From the NCBI GenBank assembly GCA_003242685.1, contig QGVD01000009.1:4884-68883 (forward strand): a stretch of 64,000 nucleotides of DNA. The letters run 5' to 3'. The stretch comes from Pseudomonadota bacterium. Lineage in GTDB: Bacteria > Pseudomonadota > Gammaproteobacteria > Steroidobacterales > Steroidobacteraceae. Below, one piece after another: positions 31,880 to 41,282 of this stretch. A model generated the notes under the pieces. The model did not search any database. It saw nothing but the letters and a program-made list of their open reading frames with translations, and was not told the origin of the DNA. The position numbers and the translations under genes are program-made. Within the stretch, counting starts at the first letter, position 1; the number at the start of each line of letters is the position of its first letter.

Positions 31880-32997
31880 GTGCCGCATACGATGCACCGG
31901 GGCACGAACGCTCGCCGATCGCCGCGGCACTCATCGAATGGCACGCACGGCACGGTCGGCACGATCTGCCGTGGCAGCGCGACCGCACGCCCTATCGCGT
32001 CTGGGTTTCCGAGATCATGCTGCAGCAGACGCAGGTCGCGACCGTCATTCCCTACTTCGAGCGCTTCATGGAGCGTTTCCCCGACGTGCGCGCGCTCGCA
32101 GATGCGCCGGTCGACGACGTGCTGCATCTGTGGACGGGTCTCGGCTACTACGCCCGCGCGCGCAATCTCCACCGCGCTGCGGTCCGCATCCGTGACGAGT
32201 TCGGCGGTGAGTTTCCGCGCCGGTTCGAAGACGTCGCGAGCCTGCCCGGAATCGGCCGTTCGACGGCCGGTGCGATCCTCGCGTTGAGCCGCGGCGAACG
32301 CTTCCCCATTCTCGACGGCAACGTGAAGCGCGTTCTCTCGCGCTACTTCGCTGTGGAAGGCAATGCGGCGGAGCCGGCCGTCGCGCGACGGCTGTGGGAG
32401 CTGGCCGAGCGCTGCACACCGCAGCGGCAGGTGGACGTGTACACCCAGGCGATCATGGATCTCGGCGCAACGGTGTGCATCCGTCGCCGGCCTGCCTGCG
32501 CGCTGTGTCCACTCATCGAAGGCTGCGTTGCAAGACAGACGGGCCGGCAGCACGAGCTTCCGGCGCCCCGCGCGGCGCGACAGCGCCCCCTGCGCCGTGT
32601 GTACATGCTGCTCGCGCGGAAGTCCGACGGCGCCGTTCTGCTCGAGCGGCGACCCGACCGCGGCGTGTGGGGCGGACTGTGGTGCCTGCCGCAGTTCGAC
32701 ACCGCTGCGGAGGCACAGGCGTTCGCCCATCGCTCGTTCCAGGGTGTGACCGGAACGTTTCGTGAGCTGCCCGCGATCGAGCACGCGTTCACGCACTTCG
32801 ATCTGCACATCACGCCGCTCATCGTGGAGTGCGCGGGCAGCGCGGGCGTCATGGATGACGCGCGGTGCCTCTGGTATAAACCCCGCGAGCCGGTGCGGAT
32901 CGGGCTTCCGGCACCGATCAAGTCTCTGCTCGAAGCGCTCGACGGGCCGATGCCCCTCGAACGCGGCACCGGCGGAACGAATGGAGCGAAGCCGTGA
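31876..32997 (+). CDS. mutY: Adenine DNA glycosylase MutY
   Basis: 373 residues from GTG 31876. It removes adenine mispaired with 8-oxoguanine. The catalytic Glu is E46 in SEIMLQQTQV; the helix-hairpin-helix is LPGIGRSTAGAIL (123 on) with catalytic D147 in LDGNVKRVL. The 4Fe-4S cluster ligands are C201, C208, C211 and C217 (C-x6-C-x2-C-x5-C). The C-terminal NUDIX-like 8-oxoG recognition domain covers ~235-345. Its start overlaps the AsmA-like stop, and its stop overlaps yggX. mutY-yggX linkage is a conserved gammaproteobacterial feature. Confidence 0.97.
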   Translation: MSAAYDAPGHERSPIAAALIEWHARHGRHDLPWQRDRTPYRVWVSEIMLQQTQVATVIPYFERFMERFPDVRALADAPVDDVLHLWTGLGYYARARNLHRAAVRIRDEFGGEFPRRFEDVASLPGIGRSTAGAILALSRGERFPILDGNVKRVLSRYFAVEGNAAEPAVARRLWELAERCTPQRQVDVYTQAIMDLGATVCIRRRPACALCPLIEGCVARQTGRQHELPAPRAARQRPLRRVYMLLARKSDGAVLLERRPDRGVWGGLWCLPQFDTAAEAQAFAHRSFQGVTGTFRELPAIEHAFTHFDLHITPLIVECAGSAGVMDDARCLWYKPREPVRIGLPAPIKSLLEALDGPMPLERGTGGTNGAKP

Positions 32998-33275
32998 CCC
33001 GAATGGTCCAGTGTGTCTATCTCAAGCGCGAAGCTCCCGGTCTCGATCGGCCGCCGTATCCGGGAGAGCTGGGCAAGCGCATCTACGAGAACGTCTCGAA
33101 GGAGGCGTGGTCGCGCTGGATCCATCATCAGACGATGCTCATCAACGAGTATCGCCTCACGCCCATCGATCCCAAGGCGCGCAAGTTCCTCGAGGAGGAG
33201 ATGGAGAAGTTCTTCTTCGGTCCCGGCTCACGGGCACCCGAGGGCTACAGACCTCCCGAGGGCGGCACGACCTGA
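32994..33275 (+). CDS. yggX: Fe(2+)-trafficking/oxidative damage protection protein YggX
   Basis: 93 residues. The whole chain matches YggX: MVQCVYLKREAPGL with the conserved Cys, YPGELGKRIYENVSKEAW, HHQTMLINEYRLTPIDPKAR and LEEEMEKFFFG. It protects iron-sulfur clusters from oxidative damage. The start could be GTG 32994 (overlapping the mutY stop) or ATG 33003; homologues begin close to either. Its protection of 4Fe-4S enzymes explains the link with MutY, itself a 4Fe-4S protein. Confidence 0.95.
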   Translation: MTRMVQCVYLKREAPGLDRPPYPGELGKRIYENVSKEAWSRWIHHQTMLINEYRLTPIDPKARKFLEEEMEKFFFGPGSRAPEGYRPPEGGTT

Positions 33276-33456
33276 CGCCGTCGCACCGCGCGGGGTCTCC
33301 CGTAAGGCCCAACGGCGCGCACTCTGATACCCGTTTGTCACCGCTGCGCGACTGATTTCGTCACGCGTGCGGGTCCAGACTGCCTCCCCGATACCTGCGG
33401 GCTGCAAAGTCCGCACGCCGACACCGTTCACGGGAGAGACTAAGGAGGAGGCAGCC

Positions 33457-33852
33457 ATGCTTGCACGTTCTCTTCGCAGCGCCGTCAGACGCGCGGCGGC
33501 ACGGATGCATGCGCCGGCGGCCCGGCGTAGCGCAGCCGTCGCTGCCAGACGCACCGTGAGCTTCGCACACATCTATTTCTCGCCGGACCGCGGCGGGGCG
33601 GAATCGGCGCGCGTGCGCGCACTGCGGGCGCTCGCCCAGCTCTCCATCGAGCGCGCCGAGCGAGTCGATTGTGGCGATCCCTTTCCCGGGCGCTACGAGT
33701 ACGTAGGTCTCGATGCCGCCGAGCTGCGCCGCACGTTCGGTCTTTCCGAGCTCTCCGCGCTGGTGTTCGACGCGCCGGCCGGAACCTGGTCCGGTCCCTA
33801 CCGCTCCGCGTTCGGCTGGCATCTGGTCTACGTCTTCCCCGATTCGCGCTGA
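33457..33852 (+). CDS. Truncated parvulin-like peptidyl-prolyl isomerase domain
   Basis: 131 residues with a strong AGGAGG site before ATG 33457. After a basic, Ala/Arg-rich 30-residue N-terminus, residues ~35-131 match the catalytic C-terminal half of SurA/PpiC-type isomerases: VSFAHIYFSPDRGG, GDPFPGRYEYVGLDAAELRR, then a final WSGPYRSAFGWHLVYVFP. The usual N-terminal chaperone domain, about 150 residues, is missing, and no signal peptide replaces it. It may be a remnant of a larger isomerase gene or a small cytoplasmic parvulin. No functional partner is adjacent. Confidence 0.65.
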   Translation: MLARSLRSAVRRAAARMHAPAARRSAAVAARRTVSFAHIYFSPDRGGAESARVRALRALAQLSIERAERVDCGDPFPGRYEYVGLDAAELRRTFGLSELSALVFDAPAGTWSGPYRSAFGWHLVYVFPDSR

Positions 33853-34101
33853 GCCCGGCCCCGCGGAAGCGGGAACCGCATCGAACTCGAACCAGCGCGC
33901 CCCTGCACGGCGTGGCGCCCGTGCGGGCTGAGCGCGTGCCCGCGCCCGCCGCGACAAACGAACGTCGTCCACGGTACACTCCCCGGCACAAGAACAGCTC
34001 ATCGCTGCACCAGGGGTTTCGGTGGTGGCGCTGAAGAACAACGACGCCGGGGAGGGCGCGCGTCGGCAGCAGCTCACGGCAAGCAGGCCGGAGCTGCTGC
34101 C

Positions 34102-35244
34102 ATGAAGTTCCTGCCGCTCATCTGGAAGGGCATCTGGCGCAAACGCGGCCGAGCGATCCTGATCCTGCTGCAGATCGTCGTCGCCTTCACGCTGTTCGGC
34201 CTCCTGCAGGGCCTCAACGGCGCGGTCAAACAGGCCATCGCCTCCACGCACGCCGATCGCCTGTACGTCGTCGGCCGCTCGGCCATGGGCGAGCCGCTGC
34301 CGCTCGCGTATCTGGAGCAGATCCGGGGCGTGCCGGGCGTGCGCGACGTCAACTACCGCCTGCAGTTCGGCGGCCAGTATCAGCGGCCCGGCCAGGGGGT
34401 CGTCATCGCGGCGACGGACGTGGAGAGCTTCTTCCGCGTCTTCTCCGAAGTCTCCACTTCACGCGAGTCGATCGATGCCCTGCGCGCGACGCCTTCGGGC
34501 GCGATCGTAGGCAGGGTCACCGCGGAGGAGTACGGCTGGAAAGTCGGCGACCGCTTCACGATCCAGACGCCGATCCCGCGCACCGACGGCTCGCGCGAGT
34601 TCACCTTCGACATCGTGGGGATCTTCGAGAACACCGACAGACCCGAGCAGTCGATCGGCGCCATCGCGAACTACGCTTACATCAACGAAGCGCGTGCGCG
34701 GAATCGCAACACGGTGATGCTCTACACCGCGCTGATCGACGACCCGGCGAAGTCCGCCGAGATCGGTTTCGCGATCGACTCGCTGTTCGAGAACTCCACG
34801 AACGAAACCCGCACGCAGACGGAGTCGCAGATCGCGCAGTCGCAGATCGATCGCATCGGAAATCTCGACTACATCGCGCACGCCATCACTGGCGCCGCGT
34901 TCTTCGCGCTGCTCTTCGCGACCGGCGCGCTGATGATGCAGTCGATCCGCGAGCGCACGCCCGAGCTCGCGGTGCTCAAGACCGTCGGATTCACCGACCG
35001 GCTGGTGATGACGCTCATCCTGGCCGAAGTGCTGCTGCTCGCCCTGATCGGCGCGGCGATCGGACTGTGGCTCGGTGACTTCATGCTGTCGATGACCCGC
35101 CAGATGATCGGCGTCACCGGCATGCCCGCGAGCATCGTCGTCGCCGGATTCGTCTGCGCGGTCCTCCTCGCGCTGGCGAGCGGCGCGATACCCGCCTGGC
35201 GCGGACTGCGGCTGCAGGTCGCGCAGGCACTCTCCGGCCGCTGA
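34102..35244 (+). CDS. FtsX-type ABC transporter permease 1
   Basis: 380 residues. One N-terminal transmembrane helix (about 18-38), a large periplasmic MacB-PCD-like domain (about 40-255), then three helices (about 262-282, 301-325, 345-367) with the FtsX motif RERTPELAVLKTVGFTDRLV in the first cytoplasmic loop. This is the MacB/LolC/DevC topology: mechanotransmission rather than transport through the permease. It leads a four-gene unit with a second permease (17 nt later), an adaptor and an ATPase. Substrate unknown; lipoprotein, glycolipid or antibiotic export is typical. Confidence 0.92.
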   Translation: MKFLPLIWKGIWRKRGRAILILLQIVVAFTLFGLLQGLNGAVKQAIASTHADRLYVVGRSAMGEPLPLAYLEQIRGVPGVRDVNYRLQFGGQYQRPGQGVVIAATDVESFFRVFSEVSTSRESIDALRATPSGAIVGRVTAEEYGWKVGDRFTIQTPIPRTDGSREFTFDIVGIFENTDRPEQSIGAIANYAYINEARARNRNTVMLYTALIDDPAKSAEIGFAIDSLFENSTNETRTQTESQIAQSQIDRIGNLDYIAHAITGAAFFALLFATGALMMQSIRERTPELAVLKTVGFTDRLVMTLILAEVLLLALIGAAIGLWLGDFMLSMTRQMIGVTGMPASIVVAGFVCAVLLALASGAIPAWRGLRLQVAQALSGR

Positions 35245-35261
35245 GAGCTGAGAGCACGGAC

Positions 35262-36419
35262 ATGAAGGCGCTCAGACAGATCGCAGCACTGACCGCATCG
35301 GGTCTGCGGAGCATCCCCGACCGTCTCGGTGCGTCGCTCGTCACGGTCATCGGCACCGCGACCGTCGTCGCCGTCCTCACCGCGATGCTGTCGGTGAGCG
35401 AGGGCGTGAAGAACTATCTGGCGGGCCCGGTCAAGCCGAACGAGGCCTTCGTGTTCAGCGAGAACGCGCCGGGCCTCTTGCAGAGCAGTCTGCCGCGCGA
35501 GGCGATGGCCACGGTCGCTCAGGCGCCCGGCATCATGAGGGGCGCGGACGGCAAGCCGCGCGTCACGGGCAGCAGCATCGCGCCGATCGACGTGCTGAAG
35601 AAGACGAACGAGCGCGGCAACGTCTTCATCCTGGGCATGACCGAACCGCAGCTCGAGGATGCGAAGCTGATCGAAGGCCGCTGGCACCGGCCCGGCGTGC
35701 GCGAGGTCGTCGTGTCCGACGCCGTGCGCAAGGTCTACCGGGGCTTCGAGCTCGGCGATCGCGTCACCACGCGCGGCAGCGAGTGGGTCGTGGTCGGCGT
35801 GTTCGAGGAAGCCGGTCATACCTACGACCAGACGATCGTCACCGATCTCGAGACCATGCTCTCGGCCTTCGGGCGCAACACGATCCAGCAGATTTCCGTC
35901 GTGCTCGTGTCGCCCGATGACTTTCCCCGCTTCAAGGAGTGGCTCGAGAACGATCCCACCCTGGACGTCGACGTGCTCGACCCGCGGGAGTATCGGCGGC
36001 GCACGGTGGGCCAGCTCACCAATCTCATCGATTTTGTCAGCTACTTCATCGGAGCGCTCATGGCGAGCGGGGCGATCTGCGCGGCGCTGAGCAGCCTCTA
36101 CGCCGCGGTCGACTCGCGCCGCCGCGAGATCGCGACGCTCCGCGCGATCGGCTTCGGCGCGATGCCGGTCGTGATCTCGGTGCTGCTCGAAGGCCTGCTG
36201 CTCGCCTTCGGTGCCGCACTCCTCGGTGCGCTGATCGCCTGGCTGTTCTTCAACGGCAACGTCGTGAGCACGGTAGGGCTCACCTTCCCGCTGGACGTCT
36301 CGCCGAGGCTCGTCGCGGTCGCCATCGTGTGGGCGCTCGCCATCGGACTGCTCGGCGGACTGCTGCCCGCCGTTCGTGCCGCTTGCTTGCCCGTTGCCGC
36401 AGCCCTGAGAGATGCCTGA
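35262..36419 (+). CDS. FtsX-type ABC transporter permease 2
   Basis: 385 residues with the same plan as the preceding permease: helix at ~20-40, extracytoplasmic domain, and three C-terminal helices (about 255-277, 303-330, 347-370) with the conserved loop SRRREIATLRAIGFGAMPVV. The two permeases probably form a heterodimer. The C-terminus ends VAAALRDA, as in many FtsX-like permeases that close with an AL-x-x-E-like tail. The stop overlaps the adaptor start by 8 nt. Confidence 0.92.
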   Translation: MKALRQIAALTASGLRSIPDRLGASLVTVIGTATVVAVLTAMLSVSEGVKNYLAGPVKPNEAFVFSENAPGLLQSSLPREAMATVAQAPGIMRGADGKPRVTGSSIAPIDVLKKTNERGNVFILGMTEPQLEDAKLIEGRWHRPGVREVVVSDAVRKVYRGFELGDRVTTRGSEWVVVGVFEEAGHTYDQTIVTDLETMLSAFGRNTIQQISVVLVSPDDFPRFKEWLENDPTLDVDVLDPREYRRRTVGQLTNLIDFVSYFIGALMASGAICAALSSLYAAVDSRRREIATLRAIGFGAMPVVISVLLEGLLLAFGAALLGALIAWLFFNGNVVSTVGLTFPLDVSPRLVAVAIVWALAIGLLGGLLPAVRAACLPVAAALRDA

Positions 36420-37689
36420 GGCGAAGCCGTCGATGAGCGATCGCGCCTCGCTGCTGGAACAGCTCCGCATCGATCGCGGCTCGGAGAACGATTCGCACAC
36501 GGATCACGCCTGGCTCAAGTGGATGGCGGTAGTGCTGGTCGTCGCCGTATTCGTCGCGTCCGGCTGGTGGTTCTTCCTGAGAGACCGGGGCGTCCCCGTG
36601 CGCGCCGCCAGCGCGATGGCGCTGCCCGCTTCCGCGGGCTCGAGCATGGGACCTTCGATGCTCGATGCATCGGGTTACGTCGTGGCGCGACGTCAGGCAA
36701 CCGTATCGGCCAAGATCACGGGCCGCGTCGTCGAAGTGCTGATCGAGGAAGGCCAGAGGGTCGAGGCGGGACAGATCGTCGCACGGCTCGACGACTCGAA
36801 CACGCGCGCCTCGCTCGAGCAGGCGCTCGCGCAGGTGGCGCAGGCGGAAGCGAGTCTGAAAGCCGCGCTCGTCGCCCTCGAGGACGCGCGGCCCATCTAT
36901 CTGCGTAACGAGCAGCAGCGCAAGGCCGGCGTCATCAGCGAGCAGGATTTCGACAACGCGCGCGCCGCGTTCCACGCCGCCGAAGCCGAGGTCGCCGTGC
37001 GCGAGCGCGCGCTCGAGGTGGCGCGTGCGAACCTCGCGCTCGCGCAGCGCAATCACGACGACACCATCGTGCGCGCGCCGTTCTCGGGCGTGGTGACCGT
37101 CAAGGCGGCGCAGGTGGGCGAGATCGTCTCGCCGGTGTCGGCAGGCGGCGGCTTCACGCGCACCGGCATCGGCACGATCGTCGACATGGACTCTCTCGAG
37201 GTCGAAGTCGACGTCAGCGAGAACTACATCAACCGCGTGCGGCCCGGGCAGCCGGCGATCATCCGGCTCAATGCCTATCCCGACTGGGACATTCCCGCCG
37301 AAGTGATCGCAGTCGTGCCGACCGCCGACCGCTCCAAGGCCACCGTGAAGGTGCGCGTGGGATTCAAGGAGAAGGACGAGCGGGTGCTGCCCGAGATGGG
37401 TGCGAGAGTCTCGTTCCTCGGCAATGCGGTCGGGTCCGACGCTTCCGGCGCGAGTGCGCCGCGCACGGCGCACGGCGTCGCCGTACCCGTCGAGGCCGTG
37501 CAGGCGAGCGGCGATACCGGCACCGTATACGTCATCGACGGCAGGGTAGTGAAACGGCGTACCGTGCGACTCGGCGGACGCTCGGGCGAGCGTCAGATCG
37601 TGCTGTCGGGGCTCGAGCCCGGCACGCGCGTGGCCATCGGCGATTTCGAGAAGCTGGCGGACGGCGTGCGAGTGTCCGTTCGCGAGTGA
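36412..37689 (+). CDS. Periplasmic adaptor (membrane fusion protein) of the ABC exporter
   Basis: 425 residues. One transmembrane anchor (about 35-55, WMAVVLVVAVFVASGWWFF) and no lipobox. A biotinyl-lipoyl half (VSAKITGRVVEVLIEEGQRV) is followed by a long coiled-coil hairpin (about 125-225, rich in A/E/Q/R), the second lipoyl half APFSGVVTVKAAQVGEIVSP, and a beta-barrel domain. This is the HlyD/MacA/DevB type. ATG 36412 overlaps the permease stop; an alternative ATG 36433 has no better ribosome site. It should link the permease-ATPase complex to an outer-membrane factor encoded elsewhere. Confidence 0.92.
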   Translation: MPEAKPSMSDRASLLEQLRIDRGSENDSHTDHAWLKWMAVVLVVAVFVASGWWFFLRDRGVPVRAASAMALPASAGSSMGPSMLDASGYVVARRQATVSAKITGRVVEVLIEEGQRVEAGQIVARLDDSNTRASLEQALAQVAQAEASLKAALVALEDARPIYLRNEQQRKAGVISEQDFDNARAAFHAAEAEVAVRERALEVARANLALAQRNHDDTIVRAPFSGVVTVKAAQVGEIVSPVSAGGGFTRTGIGTIVDMDSLEVEVDVSENYINRVRPGQPAIIRLNAYPDWDIPAEVIAVVPTADRSKATVKVRVGFKEKDERVLPEMGARVSFLGNAVGSDASGASAPRTAHGVAVPVEAVQASGDTGTVYVIDGRVVKRRTVRLGGRSGERQIVLSGLEPGTRVAIGDFEKLADGVRVSVRE

Positions 37690-37699
37690 GGAGGGTACC

Positions 37700-38395
<696 letters not shown>

Positions 38396-38477
38396 ACGCC
38401 ACGCCGTGGCGCTCCTTCCGCGGCGCCTCCGGCCACGCCCAGAAGGTGCACAGCCGGGAGCGCCGCGCGACGAGTGC

Positions 38478-39329
38478 TCACTTCGTGCCGATTCCGATGT
38501 GGATGGGGTTCGTGAGGCGTGCGAACGGGCCGCCGCGTGTGCGCTCGTGCACCGCGTCGTCGAGCGCGCGCCGGATCGTCTCGGTCTGTCGCTTCGTCAG
38601 CTCGAGATCGGCGAGCACCTGCTCGACGATCGGATTGCTGTTCGCGAGCCAGCGCCAGAGCTGCCCGCCCGACTCGAAGCGAAGCGTCTCGGTGATCGTC
38701 TCGACACGAACGTCACGCAGCCCCGCGGCGGTCAGCTCGCGACGCAGCCGCGCCGGGTCCTGGAGCTGGAACGGCAGGGGAGGCGGATCGGTTGGCGGGC
38801 CCGCGAAGCCGGGAACGGCCGCCCGGATCGCATCGACGAAGAGCTGGAAGAACTCGATTCGCTCCGGTGCGCCGTACACGGTCATGAGCACACGCCCGCC
38901 CGGCTTCGTGACGCGCGCCAGCTCGCGGATGCCGCGCGGCATGTCGGGAAAGAGCATCACACCGAACTGCGAGCCCGCGGCGTCGAATGTATCGTCCTCG
39001 AGCTCGAGCGCATGTCCGTCCATCGCGCGGACTTCGATGTCGAGACCTTCCCGCTGCGCGCGGGCCTGCAGCGCGTCGAGCATGACGGATGAGAGATCGC
39101 TCGCCAGCACCCGCGCGCCGAGACGGGCCGCGGGAATGCTCAATGCACCGCTGCCGGCGGCCACGTCGAGAAAGCGCGTTCCGGGACCGACGCCGGCATG
39201 GCGCAGTCCCTCGTTCCCCAGCCACAGGTGCGTCGGCGTGACGTGCTCGTCGTAGCCGCGCGCGATCCGGTCCCAGCTCGCGCGAGCCGCCGCGCCTGCA
39301 TCCACGAATCCTTCGATTGCCGTGCTCAT
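38478..39329 (-). CDS. Class I SAM-dependent methyltransferase
   Basis: 283 residues from ATG 39329, chosen for the GGAGGAGG site just upstream; the frame continues upstream without family features. The SAM-binding motif I is RFLDVAAGSGALSIPAARLG, motif II LDIEVRAMDGHALELED, and the post-motif FGVMLFPDMPRGIRELARVT followed by KPGGRVLMTVYG is of the UbiE/Methyltransferase_11 type. The C-terminal third is helical and could form a substrate lid. The substrate is unknown. It lies downstream of a LuxR regulator on the same strand (129 nt gap), a pairing often seen for this kind of regulator. Confidence 0.88.
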   Translation of the reverse strand: MSTAIEGFVDAGAAARASWDRIARGYDEHVTPTHLWLGNEGLRHAGVGPGTRFLDVAAGSGALSIPAARLGARVLASDLSSVMLDALQARAQREGLDIEVRAMDGHALELEDDTFDAAGSQFGVMLFPDMPRGIRELARVTKPGGRVLMTVYGAPERIEFFQLFVDAIRAAVPGFAGPPTDPPPLPFQLQDPARLRRELTAAGLRDVRVETITETLRFESGGQLWRWLANSNPIVEQVLADLELTKRQTETIRRALDDAVHERTRGGPFARLTNPIHIGIGTK

Positions 39330-39458
39330 GTGTCCTCCTCCGCGCGCCAGGTGCGGCGCATGCGAGTCCATGACGACGGTAGGGCAGCAGCCGCAATCGC
39401 GCATCGGAGCGTTCACCCATGCGACGCGGGGCCGGCATGGGTGATTTCCCTCGAGAGA

Positions 39459-41090
39459 TCAGATCAGCCTGTGCCTGAGCGCGTGTGCCGTCGCGGCCGC
39501 GCGCGAAGGCACGTCGAGCTTCGTGAAGATGTTGCTGAGATGCCGCTCGACGGTCTTCGCACTCAGGGAGAGCTGGGCGGCGATGGCCTTGTTGGTGCTG
39601 CCGGCGGCGACGAGCCGCAGGACTTCGAGCTCGCGTGGCGTCAGGCTGTCCGCACGCACCGTCGGATTGGCGGACATGAGCGCATCGACGCACGCAAGAT
39701 CGGGGGTTGCACCGAGTTGTGCAAACACGGCTCGGGCGGCGCGCCATTCCAGCCGCGCGCCGTCCTCGTCGTGCATCTGCCGGCACGCGAGGCCCAGCAG
39801 CACGCGCGTGCGCGCCGCGGCGTGAGGCATCTCGAGCCGCTGCCAGCTCTGCAGGGTCTGGCGCAGGAAACCGACCGCGCTCCGTGTGTTTCCCTCGGCA
39901 AGGTCAACTGCGCCGCGCGCATGCGCAGCCAGAGCGCGCAGCATTTCAGTACCGACGTGTGCTGAAGTCCGTTCCAGCTCGACACACGCGTTTCGCGCCT
40001 CGCCCACCGCGCCCACGGCGAGCATGATTTCGATGTACGCGGGGAGGAGGCGCGATCGCAGCAGAGCGTCTTCCGTCGCGTCGAGGATGCGTCGTATCGC
40101 AGCGGTTGCGGCGTCCGCGCGTCCCTGCGCGAGGCGCAGCAGCGCGAGCCCCGGCTGCGGCTCGTAACCTTCACGGTCGGCCAGCTCGTAGGCTCCTTCC
40201 GCGGCTTCGAGCTCACCGCGCAGGCGATGGATCTCTCCCTGCTGATAGAACGCGGCGGCTGCGGCGCGCCCGCGACGTCCCTGCGCGCAGCGCTCGCAGG
40301 CACGCCGCGCCTCCGCAGCAGCGTCCGTCCATGCACCCAGCATCTGCAGGATCTCCGAGCGATGCACCATGCACACGCTCGTGAACGCGAGCATCTGATG
40401 CTGCTCCTCGCACCAGCGCGCGAGCGCGGTCGTCCACTCGCGCGCCCGGTCGAGCGCGTAGACCTGCCGGCAGGTGTCGATGACGCTGCAGTAGAGGAGA
40501 CCGGTGATGATGGGCGACAGCTCTCCGGCGACGACTGCCACCATCGCCTCGTCGAGCAGCGCGAGCCCCGCATCGAGCTCGCCGCGCTGGATCAGCGCGC
40601 GCCCCTGCTGATGCCGGGCGCTTGCCGTCAGATCGGCATCCGCAGATCTCTCGCCTATCCCGACGGCGCGCGCCGCGACCACGTACGCGAGCTCGCTGTC
40701 GCCGGCATCGAGATGCCGTTCGACGAGCGGCAGCAGCAGATAGCCGCGCTCGACACACTCCTGCGCTTCGCGATCGAGGAGCCGCTCCGCGCGGCAGAGC
40801 CAGCCCGTCGCGCGCGCCCGCTCGCCGCGCAGGAGGAGCTCGAAGCCGAGCCGGAAGGCGCAGCGCGCGGCACGCCGGTAATGGCCGGTCTCGAGATGCG
40901 CGTGATGCGCGCGCTCGAGCGCACGCAGAAAGCACTCGTCGCGGCCGATCAGATAGGCGGAGGTTGCAAGCAACTCCAGATCTTCGCCCACGAGGGGCGC
41001 TGCGCGATCGGCGAGCGAGAGCGCCTGCCAGGCATCGGCCCAGGCGCGCTGCCTGTAATGCTCGCGACCCCGTTCGAGCTCATGGTGCAC
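39459..41090 (-). CDS. LuxR-family regulator with TPR-like sensor region, no ATPase domain
   Basis: 543 residues. The first ~470 residues are helical TPR-like repeats (AWQALSLADRAAPLVGEDLE; HQQGRALIQRGELDAGLALL), without a Walker motif, so it is not a full LAL/MalT ATPase regulator. The C-terminal HTH is LTPRELEVLRLVAAGSTNKA, then IAAQLSLSAKTVERHLSNIF, which should bind DNA. It probably senses a protein or small ligand through the repeats. It is divergent from the PQQ-type dehydrogenase (192 nt shared control region) and upstream of the methyltransferase; either may be its target. Confidence 0.88.
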   Translation of the reverse strand: MHHELERGREHYRQRAWADAWQALSLADRAAPLVGEDLELLATSAYLIGRDECFLRALERAHHAHLETGHYRRAARCAFRLGFELLLRGERARATGWLCRAERLLDREAQECVERGYLLLPLVERHLDAGDSELAYVVAARAVGIGERSADADLTASARHQQGRALIQRGELDAGLALLDEAMVAVVAGELSPIITGLLYCSVIDTCRQVYALDRAREWTTALARWCEEQHQMLAFTSVCMVHRSEILQMLGAWTDAAAEARRACERCAQGRRGRAAAAAFYQQGEIHRLRGELEAAEGAYELADREGYEPQPGLALLRLAQGRADAATAAIRRILDATEDALLRSRLLPAYIEIMLAVGAVGEARNACVELERTSAHVGTEMLRALAAHARGAVDLAEGNTRSAVGFLRQTLQSWQRLEMPHAAARTRVLLGLACRQMHDEDGARLEWRAARAVFAQLGATPDLACVDALMSANPTVRADSLTPRELEVLRLVAAGSTNKAIAAQLSLSAKTVERHLSNIFTKLDVPSRAAATAHALRHRLI

Positions 41091-41210
41091 GGTCGCGGCT
41101 CACGCAGGAGGGACCCGTACTGCACGATACGCCGCTGTCATCCGCACGCAAATCCGCGCTTCGGGCACGGCAATTGCGCTGCGCGAGTCGAGATGCGAGA
41201 TTTCAGGGCC

Positions 41211-41248
41211 CCGCGGCGGGCGTGGCCGACCATGCCGGCCCGCCGCGG
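41211..41248 (+). promoter_or_regulatory. Perfect 11-bp inverted repeat upstream of the sugar dehydrogenase
   Basis: CCGCGGCGGGC (41211-41221) pairs exactly with GCCCGCCGCGG (41238-41248), 34 nt before the ATG. The loop is 16 nt. No T run follows. It may be an operator for the divergent LuxR regulator or a leader RNA hairpin; the sequence alone cannot decide. Confidence 0.4.
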
Positions 41249-41282
41249 TTCAGTGTGTCTGGCCTCGACCAAGGAGCTGCCG

